Shown: positions 55,362-64,000 of the stretch, one piece after another
How the letters are laid out: every line of letters begins with the position of its first letter
Position numbering within the stretch: position 1 is the stretch's first letter
The notes under the pieces: generated by a model
Database searches by the model: none
What the model was told of the DNA's origin: nothing
Seen by the model: only the letters and a program-made list of their open reading frames with translations
Assembly (NCBI GenBank): GCA_963682025.1
Contig: OY821519.1
Span: forward strand, 157,617,178-157,681,177
Direction of reading: 5' to 3'
From: Cordilura impudica
Lineage: Eukaryota; Arthropoda; Insecta; Diptera; Scathophagidae
DNA length: 64,000 nucleotides
Made by a program: the position numbers and the translations under genes

Positions 55362-58300
55362 TTACAATTTCCAATTTTTTCTTAATCTGTTTTTATGAAC
55401 AATTTTTTGTTTTCTGGTAGATTTATCGAATATTGTGGTGTTGACACCATTTATGTTTTTAACAATGTAGGGACCATCATAGATGTTTCCGTGTTTATCG
55501 TATGGTTCTTTCTTTAATGAAACGCTGTCGTTTTCTTGTAAGTTTAGCGGTTTTGCGAATTTATCAAAAAAATTTTTGTTTCGTTTTTTGTGTTTATCAA
55601 TCAATTCTTTCGCAAGTATGTGGGTTTTTTATAATCTATGCCTAACTTCTTTACTATAATTATCTAAATTATAAATAGGATCTAGATTTGTTTTAACTTC
55701 GTTTGGCATTGTTGCATTTTTACCAAAAACAAGTTCAAATGGTGTAAATTGATGATCGAAAACTGTGTTTGGGGTGGTATTGTGATAAAAAGTAAAATAT
55801 TTTAAATATGTGTCCCAATCTGTCATATTTTCTTTGATGTAAGCTCGGATATATTCGTTAAATACCCGGTGGTTACGTTCCACTGTACCTATAGTTTGGT
55901 GGTGATAGGCAGTTGAAAATTTTAGGTCAATTTTTAAAAGTTTACACAATTTGGAAAATATTTCATTTTTGAATTCAGTGCCTTGATCGGATTTTATGAT
56001 GTTCATTTTACCGTATATTAAAATAAAATTTTCAAATATTGCGCGAGCTATAGTTTGTGCTGATTTATCGGGTACTGAAATAGTGACTAAATATTTAGAT
56101 AAATCACACATTAAAGTTAAAGCGTATTTGTTACCATAAGCTGATTGCGGCAGGGGACCTATAGTATCTAGAACTACTATATCGAATGCTGCAGTTGGAG
56201 TTGGAGTTAAAACTAATTTTTCTATATTACTTGGCTTAACTTTGTTCAAATTACATTCTGTACAACCTTTAACAAATTTCGAGATGTCTCTAGTCATTTT
56301 TTTCCAATAATATTTCGTTCGAAGCTTTGCATATAATTTTTTTTGTCCGCAATGTCCGCCTATTATGGGATCATTGTGATATATTTTCATTAATTTTAGT
56401 TTATCTGTTTCGTCGGTTATTATTTCTGTTGGTTCTATTAAAACGATTTCCAGAGTTTTTAAGATCTTTATTCCATTTTCATTTAGATTTTGAATTGGAC
56501 AAATTGAAAAAAATGAGTCACTTTTGGACCATTGTGCTATAAAAATTTTGTGATTGTTGGCTTCCTTTTGTAACCTCGAAAGCATATTGTCTAAACAAAT
56601 AGTTTCGTTAACAACCTCGAAATTAAGATATAGCATTTTTTTAAATTTTTGAAATATATTTATGCGCATTTTAAGTAGTTTTCCATTTTTATAAAATAGT
56701 TCTGTTTTAATATTTGAAACTTTCTTATCAAAGTTATGTGCAAATTTGTCGTAAATTTTTAATTTAATAAAGTCTTGTTGTTTTGAATTCCTTTCACTTT
56801 TGTTATTTTCTTTAGACATTGCTCGAGTTGTCATAGAAAATACGTTTTTGTTTAAAGTTTTCAAATCATTGATGGAGATTCTGGATAGAGCATCTGCTCC
56901 AACGTTTTCTTTACCTTTTATAAATTCTATTGTAAAGTTATATTCAGAAAGTTCTAACCTTATTCTTGTCAATTTGGACGATGGATCTTTCATATTAAAT
57001 AAATAAACTAAAGGTCGGTGATCTGAACATACGGTGAAAGATGTGCCATAGATATATGGTCGAAAATGAGTGATTGCAAAATATATTGCCAAAAGCTCTA
57101 GCACAATTGTTGGTTTTTTCTGTTCGGCTTGATTAAATGTCTTTGAAGCGAAATAAATTGGTAAATCGATACCATTGCTGTTTTGGCTTAAAATAACTCC
57201 ACATCCGGTTTTTGATGCGTCGACTGTAATTAAAAATGGTTTGGTGAAATCAGGGTACTGAAGTATTCTTGGAGATAATAACGAAGATTTCAATTTGTTG
57301 AATGAATTTTGACATTGTTCATTCCAGCTAAATTGAATATTTTTCCTTGTAATAAAATTTAAAGGTGCTGTTAAAATAGCGAAATTTGGAATAAACTTTC
57401 TATAATAATTGGCAAATGCCACAAATCGTTTAACCGCGTCTTTATCGGTAGGAACTGGGTATTTTTTTATAACGTTGCTTTTAAAATCGTCCGGCAAAAT
57501 ACCTTGTGAAGTACATTTGTGGCCAAGAAATGTAACTTCAGGACGGAAAAAATTGCATTTGTAGGGATTTATTTTTAAGTTGTGGTTCCTTAAAATTTGA
57601 AAAACGTCTTTTAAATTTTGCATATGATGGTGCTTACTGCATCCGATAATAATCACATCATCAATGTATAAAAACGCTTTATTACGTTCTAACCCAGAGA
57701 ATGCTATAGACATCATTCGAGAAAATGAATTTGGTGCAATATTAAGTCCAAAGGGTAACACTTTCCAACGAAATGCTCCGCTATCGGTGCTGAATGAAGT
57801 TATGTCACGTGAATTCGGGTGTAATGGTATCTGATGAAATCCGGAATATAAATCTATGATTGAAAAATATTTTGCACGTCCAAGATTGTCTAAAATGTCA
57901 TCTATTCGTGGCAGGGGGAATTTATCAGCAATTAACTTTTTATTTACAGCTCGATAATCAACGCACATTCTATACGATTTTTTGTCATCTAAACTCTTTT
58001 TGGGCACTAAAATTAACGGACTATTATAATTTGAACTACTTGGTTCAATCAAGTCGTTATCTAATAAATTTTTAACTTGCCTCTTATTTCATCTTTTTGA
58101 CTATGTGGCAGTCGATAATTTTTGATATAGACAGGTGTAGAATCGTTCAATCGCAGTTTTTGTTCATAAAAATCAGTAATTGTCATTTTGTCATCTTTAA
58201 GGGCGAAAATATCTGAAAATTGCTCACAAAGAGGTAATAAATCGTCTTTGACGTCATTTGGCATTTGTTGTTGAAGTACAACTTTAAGCTTTGAAACACG

Positions 58301-58994
58301 TTCGCAATTTGTTTTAATTTTATTTACGGAATAAATATAAAAATTTTTTAATTTTTCCGCTTTAATATATAATTTTTAATATACTTTATTTCTTTAGTTG
58401 TGTTAACTACGCGCAAGACAGGGTTGTTCGAATCAACAATACCTTTACCAATAAATACTCCTTTAGAAACTTCTTGTGAATCAATGAACATTGGTTCTGA
58501 AATATTATGTAAATTAGAAATCCTATAAACTTCACATCTAGGTGGTATTATACAAGAATAACCGCTCGTTCCTTGAAGTATTGGTATATTAAGTCTATTA
58601 TTCTTAATAAACACAGATATTGTCATGTTTCCATAGTTGATTTTACATTTGTTGTTTTTTAGGAAATATTTCCCAAGAATGCCATTTGATGGAATATTGA
58701 AATCATCATTCACTACATGAAATATTTGTGGAATAGAAAAATTTGAAATCGTTAAATATGTGTAAATTGTTCCTAAAGTCGATATTGCATATGTTGTTAT
58801 ACCAGTTATGCTTATTGTCTCCTTTTCATTCAATTTTATATTTGGTCTTAAACATGAAATTTTGATTAACGAAATATCTGCCTGCGAATCTACAAGAAAA
58901 GTTCGTGGACTGGTTTCTTTTAATAAGTTTAGTTGAATGAAATCTGCATAGTTAGGGTTTAAAGTGTAAATCGATTTAAAATTTGTTGGTTTGC
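55362..58994 (-). pseudogene. Gypsy element 2 pol: protease, RT, RNase H, integrase (broken)
   Basis: The protease signature is FLVDSQADISLI (about 58875-58910), a variant with SQA where STGA-like residues are usual. A shift occurs near 58350-58370 and another (G run) near 58078. RT shows MCVDYRAVNKK, FSIIDLYSGFHQIPL, VLPFGL and YIDD (about 57660-57671). RNase H has TVDASKTGCGVIL and SDHRPLVYL. Integrase has HHCC residues (GGHCGQ, CTECN), then VLDTIGPL, SDQGTEF and GTVERNH. An in-frame TAA at 55629-55631 cuts off the last part, which continues in frame to 55362. At least three lesions prevent a full product, but long stretches are intact. Confidence 0.9.
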
Positions 58995-60265
58995 CTAATT
59001 TAGATTTTCCTCCCCCAACAACATGGTCTGTTGAGGGGCCTCCGCGTTTAAAGGCCTAACTGAAACTCTTTGGTTGTTAAAACCTCGTGAATAGTTTCCT
59101 CGACTATTGCCACGATAATTATTTTGGAAGGTTATATTGGGATTTCTATTGTTGCGATTATTTCCTGAATAAAAATTGCTGCCTCTAAAATTTCCTCGAT
59201 TATTACCACGATAACTGTTATTGTTACGGGAGCGTTGAAAACTGTTCACTTGATTTGAATTAGTTTTGAAATTCCGATTATTAGTTCGAAAAGTAAGAAC
59301 CTGATGTTCCTTTCTTTCCGTTGCCTGTTCAACCACTAGCTTCGCTACTACTTCTTTTGGATCTGAGAAAGCAGATGATGCAAGTATTGACTTCACCAAA
59401 TCGGATCTTGCATTCAAACGACACATGCCTACTGTTTGTTCAATTGCTATCTCATGTGCTTTATTTTTTGTCATTCCCTCAATTACTAATGAACGTTCTA
59501 ATGCACCCGCAAGTTCTTCGGCTTGTTTCGAAAATTCTGCATAATTTTTATTTTTGACGTTTAAAGCTGCTATCTTACCAGCAATGACCTTTGAGTTATC
59601 TGGTTTGATCCTACTTTTCAGAGCTAGTTTTATGTCGTTTACTGTATTTATATTTTCTGGTAACGCTTCCCTAGCTTTTCCTTCGAGTTTCGATTTGATG
59701 AAACATACAAGAGTATCCATTAAATTATCTTCTGTGAGGTCCTCAATTAAATTAATTTTGTCTAAAAAAGAGTCTAACGACAATGGATTCCCATTATAAT
59801 TTTCTCTAATAATAGATGCACACATACCAATGTATGATTTTTTTGTTCAATTGTCGCCATTTCGGTTTCTGTGCTATGCTTCTGATCAATATTTTGTTCA
59901 CTTTCTGATTCAGAGTATTCTGAATCGTTGTCACTATCCGTCAAAATGTTTCTATTAACAAGTTCAAATAAATCTATCTGTTCTGGAACCTTAATTTTGC
60001 AATTGAGTTTACCAAAACATCTAACCAACAGTTCTCTACAATGTTTTATTTTACACAAGATTGGTGTTTTTTCAACAGTCGATAAAAATTCAGAATTTAT
60101 TGTTGTATATTCTAAAATTGAATTGTAATTTTCAATTAGTAGTTCAATATATTCATTAATTTTAGTCTTCTTGTTGGAAATTGGTCGATTTTGTAATATT
60201 CTTTTCTTTATACTATAAAATTTAGAAATTAATCTATTAAATTGTTCATTGTTAAATTCACTCAT
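58995..60265 (-). pseudogene. Gypsy element 2 gag, one frameshift
   Basis: ATG at 60265 (MSEFNNEQFNRLISKFYSIK) opens the N-terminal part, with an acidic serine-rich stretch (SDSDNDSEYSESESEQ-like). A one-base loss in an A run near 59840 moves the frame. The rest (59825-58995) has the mdg1/412-type Gag body (ALKSRIKPDNSKVIAGKIAA; ILASSAFSDPKEVVAKL) and an Arg-Gly-Asn-rich C-terminus (RGNNRGNFRGSNF) in place of a zinc knuckle, as expected for this group. Gag forms particles and binds RNA. Confidence 0.87.
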
Positions 60266-62365
60266 TTGTTATTATTTATATTATTTCGAAATAGCTAAAT
60301 TTTGGTATTTTCTATTTAAAGGATTTTGTTTTGTATTTTTCTTTCATAGATAATTCCATTTTATTAATTTAAAATGTAAAATTATCCATTTAAAATAAGT
60401 TTTATAAAATTTCTTAGATTTAATGTAATTATGAATTTAGCATAAATGTGTTTTAATGTAAAGAAAGTAATTATATAAATATTGATGTAATGTAATTGTA
60501 AAAAATTTTATTTTGTTAATAATGTAAGTATTTAACAATGTAAGTATTTAGGTATGTAAGTATTTGTGTAAGTATAAATTTAATGTAATTTTAGGTGTAA
60601 TGGTAAGTAGTTAAATATTATTTTAATTATAAAGTGTTTATATAGATATAAAAGCAATTTCATTTTATATATAAGAGATTGTTTATATGTAAAAATTTAA
60701 GGTAAGTAGTATTTATTTAAGCATAATTGTAATTTTAATTTATAATTATGAAGTTAAATATTTTATTTGTATATAATTCAATTTTAATCAAAAAAAAAAA
60801 AAGTATTTATTTATTTTATATAATTCAATTTTAATCAAAAAAGTATTTATTTGATTTTTAAACGTAAATAGTAAGTATATATTTTAATTATATTTAAAAT
60901 AATAAGGGTAAGAATTTATTAAATTATATATTTAAGAACAAGGGTTTTTCATAGTTACGTTCGGCCGCTGTGGTTGTGGTTGAGAACATCGCAAAAGCTG
61001 CATTACAGATGATTTTGATGTACTTATATATGTTAAAGTTGATTCGTTGTAGTTGTTGATCAAGTTGAGTTTTAAAATCTTCTCTTTATTTTTGTTTGTA
61101 AAAGCTTTGCTATTTCTCTTGCTTAACTTTTTTTATTTTTTATGTAGATGTAGGAGTTGTGGTGTTTCTCTTTATTAATTTTGTAAAAGCTTTTGTGTGT
61201 CTCTTTATTAGCATGTTTTTTTTTTTTCGAAGTAAGAGTAGTGTTTCTCTTTATTTATATATTTATTTATATATATGTATGTTCTGTTTTATTTTGTTTC
61301 ACGTTTTTTGCTAAAGATTTTGTATTCATGCTTTTTTCCAATGTTCAAATTTTCCACTGATTTATTTGAAATATTATATTATGTTGGGTTTTTTCAAATT
61401 AAATCGATGTTTTTTTTTTTTTTTTGGTTTGTTGGTTGGTTGGTGTTACTTAAACACTCAAGAAAACCTTCACACTCACACACAAAGAAGCAAATTTATC
61501 TTATTCTTCGTTTTGTTAAAACTTGAAAATATCTGCAGCTTATTTTCATATAAATTTATGCACAATTTAATTTACGTTTTTTCAAAAATTTAGATTAATA
61601 TTGAAATGTTAAATCAATTGAATTTTTTTTTTTTTATAAATTTCTATTTATTTTCCACGGTGTTGTATTTCACTTGCCGTTTAATTTTGTTATGTGAGCA
61701 AAGCCGACAAACATTAGCAAAGAGCTCAGTTTTTGAAGTTTGTTTATTCCGTTAGATTTTTTTCTGCTTTACAAAATTTTGTTTGTCTATTTTTTTCATG
61801 TTAATTTTTTGTACAGTTTCGCCTTATTTTATTTTAACATTTTATTTTACCGTTATTATTTCTGCACAATTTTGCGTCATTTGTTTTGTAATGGATTTTT
61901 TTTTTATAGGTTTTGAGTGTTCTCCGTTTTTCTAGTTAAATTTTTTTTTATGTGTGGTTTTTTTTTTATTTTTAAACGCCTTTTCAAGTTATATTTTATG
62001 GTGAGTCGATAATTATGTTTCTGTTTTACACTTTGTTACATTTCTTTTAAAATATTTTTTCCTATTTCTTGCATTTTCTAGAAGTTCGGTCTTATTTTAT
62101 TTAACAAGTATTTTTTATTCCGATTTAAATTCTGTGTTCTTTGTTTCTGATTTTTCCAGTTTTGGTACAGTTTATTTTTCGTTGTTATTTGTTAAATTTT
62201 TTCCATTTCTTTGCTAAATTTTATAATTTCCATTTTTTACCGTATTTTTATACATATCAGTTATTCACTTAATTTCTTTTTCGTTTAATTGTTAATATAT
62301 TTTGAACACTTTATTTAAAATGAACACTGTATTTAAAATAACACTCAACGCTGTCACGCTCGCCA
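60266..62365 (-). other. Long 5' leader of Gypsy element 2
   Basis: Two kilobases of very T-rich (plus strand) sequence lie between the primer site and gag. Direct word repeats such as TATTTATTTAATTCAATTTTAATC occur as shorter units at about 60775-60850 and GTAAGTATTT at about 60525-60570. A long leader is known in mdg1/412 elements. No gene is seen. Confidence 0.65.
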
Positions 62366-63044
62366 TATAAAAGTACATCTTCTTTAAGTTGCGTTCACAC
62401 TACGTGTTTTGCTCGTGTTTTTCTTATTTTTTTAGCATGTGTAATTTGTACACATAGTGTGAACCCTTTCAAACATTGTTTATGTACAACACATTTTGCA
62501 AGACATATGTAAAATTTTCAATTAGAGCAGGTTCTATTTTGGCAAGATAAACATATGAAAATACAACACTGCTTGTGGCAAAAGAAAAACAGAGTAAATT
62601 ATAAAGATTAATATTGAGAGAAAAATAAATTGTTTAATATTAATTAACAATTAAAAATTAATTAAAATATATATCTTTCTTTTTAACAATAATTTTTTGT
62701 AAATTCACAAATTAAATCAGCTGTTGTTTACATTTAGAGGTTATGTCATACGGAAATACATATGTACGTTTGAACGCAAAAATTATGAATTGTATGTAAA
62801 ACGGCAATTTTGACACACACACGGAATTACGTATGGATCGTAAAACTGAATTTACACATGGAAAATACACATAGTGTAAACACACCTTTAGGCAATGAAA
62901 CAACTTGTTTCTTTTATGTATTTTACAAGACTGACCCAGTCATACTTTATTTATATTCTTATATTACTTAAATACTACTTATACTATCTATTAATATTTT
63001 ATACAAATCTTAAGTTTAGTATTCTGGGTTGCATATATAGGGAT
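62366..63044 (-). repeat. 5' LTR of Gypsy element 2, split by MITE E
   Basis: Without the MITE it is about 175 bp and matches 54901-55078. The words TATAAAAGTACATCTTCTTTA and GGCAATGAAACAACTTG are separated by the MITE. The outer end reads GGGATGCATT where the partner has GGGATACACTACA. Confidence 0.87.
62387..62887 (-). mobile_element. MITE copy E in the 5' LTR of Gypsy element 2
   Basis: This 501-bp copy starts AGTTGCGTTCACACTACG and ends ATAGTGTAAACACACCT. It is flanked by TTA (62384-62386 and 62888-62890) and belongs to the same family as copies A, B and D. The empty site at 54914-54928 shows a single TTA, so the boundaries and the 3-bp duplication are proven within this window. Confidence 0.93.
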
Positions 63045-63640
63045 GCATTGAGGAGGACTTCTTTATTTTCGTATCTATCGACGAGATTTTTCCATGCCAT
63101 TTCAAAACCTGCATTTGTGAGGGGGCAGGTTCTTATAATATCACGCGGCTCTTTTTGTGTTTTGTTGAGCAGATGGTAAAGTTTTTCTACAGGAGTAAGA
63201 CGAGGATTTTCTTTGTATAGTGCAGAGAACATGTCTCTAAACGATGGCCAGGAGGCATAGTCCCCATAAAATATTTTGGTGTCGCAGGGGGGTAAAGAGA
63301 TGTTAGGAGTGGAAATTGTGGGAATATCAACCGAAGGGGTCGGTTTGATAGACAATTGTTCAACGAGCTCATTTGCCTCTGAAAGGCTTTTAAGATATGC
63401 CTCATATGCGGTATAAAATTTACCCTGAACTGTCTCCAGGTTAACGTCTTTGCCCTTAGATTCGAGTTGGACTAGAAGGGAGTCATAACTTGCCCGAAGA
63501 GCTGACCAGAGGCGAATGATTTCATCCTTTTGTATCTCGAGTGTGTGTATAGTATGTGTGGTTTGTGGAGTTGACGAGAAATAATCACAAAATTGAACCA
63601 CACGGTCAGAGGCTCTAATGAAGGCATTTAACTCAGACAT
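63045..63640 (-). pseudogene. BEL/Pao element 3 gag, N-terminal piece
   Basis: The ATG at 63640 (MSELNAFIRASDRVVQFCDY) is preferred over an upstream ATG because it matches the usual BEL Gag start region. Typical DUF1759-region words follow: IFYGDYASWPSFRDMFSALY, LTPVEKLYHLL and FEMAWKNLVDRYENKEVLL. The frame runs into the Gypsy LTR at 63044; the next piece of the same gene is at 54778-54900. Direction and order of the three pieces agree with one ancestral gene. Confidence 0.88.
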
Positions 63641-64000
63641 AATGTTAGAATTGAGTTTTATTATTATCTCAAAGATCAAAATAAAATTTGTGAAATGTTA
63701 AATAAAAAACGAAGTCAAGTTCTATACGAGTACAAGAGCATATAATGTTATCAACTTTGTACTGACTAAAGAAGGGTGATATGAGGGGCAATAATTTAAA
63801 AATACTAAAAAATCTTCAATAAATTTCCTTTATTCGCTAATAATATTTGAGAGAAATGCAAATGCTAAAGCAATTTACTGCGAAAAGGAGATAATTCTTC
63901 AAATAATAGCCAGTTGTGGTTTTAATTTATTAAATTTCGATTTTTATGTACGAGTAACTTGAAGTACACTTCAAGTCAAGAGTGGGTTATTTATTTATTA
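63641..64000. other. Probable 5' leader/LTR side of BEL/Pao element 3
   Basis: Upstream of BEL gag, this should contain its primer site and part of the 5' LTR. I could not place either by eye because the partner LTR is absent from the window. Confidence 0.4.

Larger units (their letters stand above)
54901..63044 (-). mobile_element. Gypsy-superfamily element 2 (mdg1/412-like)
   Basis: Direct LTRs lie at 54901-55083 and 62366-63044; the second is enlarged by a 501-bp MITE. The minus strand has primer site TGGCGAGCGTGACAGCG (62349-62365), similar to the tRNA-Arg type site known in 412. A 2-kb leader, gag, pol and the purine tract AAAAAAGGGAGG (just right of 55083) follow. The 3' LTR starts TGTAGTGTATCCC, but the 5' LTR lacks about the first eight bases. 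It sits inside BEL gag. I could not define a clean target duplication. Confidence 0.9.

Noticed and set aside
55084..62365. A possible envelope gene in Gypsy element 2
   Set aside because: No signal peptide, membrane segment or open frame follows integrase before the 3' LTR; the leader is non-coding.
1..64000. tRNA, rRNA or other structured RNA genes
   Set aside because: I scanned by eye for cloverleaf boxes and rRNA-like conserved blocks and found none; tRNA-like words occur only as LTR primer sites.
1..64000. A new multi-gene system or operon-like cluster
   Set aside because: All multi-ORF units are explained by known retroelement layouts; the remaining ORFs are host fragments or antisense shadows.

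Overview
This is nuclear DNA of an insect, most likely a higher fly (Schizophora). The evidence is AT-rich sequence with GT-AG introns, insect-type transposable elements throughout (BEL/Pao, Gypsy, Jockey, LOA, Penelope, Tc1, piggyBac, MITEs), and a short minus-strand exon at 8691-8952 that I recognise as the first coding exon of E(bx)/Nurf301. I see no bacterial operons, CRISPR arrays, rRNA or tRNA genes. About two thirds of the window is mobile DNA, much of it nested.

Layout. 1-2190: 3' end of a BEL/Pao element (integrase plus LTR), sitting in a LINE whose 3' part follows (2191-3185). 3728-4805: two more LINE pieces. 5916-7053: an internally deleted Tc1-like transposon. 8691-8952: E(bx) exon 1 (minus), so 1-8690 is probably its first intron. 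9601-10588: a MITE carrying a second, inverted copy of itself. 11385-14990: a broken Penelope-like element interrupted by another repeat. 15605-16632: two more MITEs. 16866-17438: a LINE 3' end whose tail was hit by a near-complete BEL/Pao element (17439-23725) with LTRs that look identical by eye. 25097-29876: a MITE split by a full-length Jockey-clade LINE with both ORFs intact (25455-29758). 32245-32790: a second copy of that MITE. 33340-34303: the 5' end of another Jockey copy. 34304-40025: an apparently full-length LOA/I-like LINE with two intact ORFs. 40338-40828: a 5'-truncated mRpL4 gene or pseudogene. 40889-41666: a TIR element. 41866-47126: a degenerate Gypsy element, inserted at or near the 5' edge of a glycine-rich host exon (47127-47849). 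48546-52016: a decayed second LOA copy. 52620-53885: a piggyBac remnant. 53898-63640: a BEL/Pao gag gene split by a MITE and by an mdg1/412-like Gypsy element (54901-63044), which itself carries a MITE in one LTR.

How it fits together. Apart from E(bx) exon 1 and the two host fragments (mRpL4 and the glycine-rich gene), nearly everything serves transposition. Elements that look young are the Jockey, the first LOA copy and the 17.4-23.7 kb BEL. Most other elements carry premature stops and, strikingly often, loss of one base in an A/T run. That pattern could be real decay or consensus error in the assembly. I found no convincing new multi-gene system. The most informative structures are the nested MITEs, which share a 3-bp TTA/TAA target duplication across unrelated sequences, and the insertion with its empty site inside one LTR pair.
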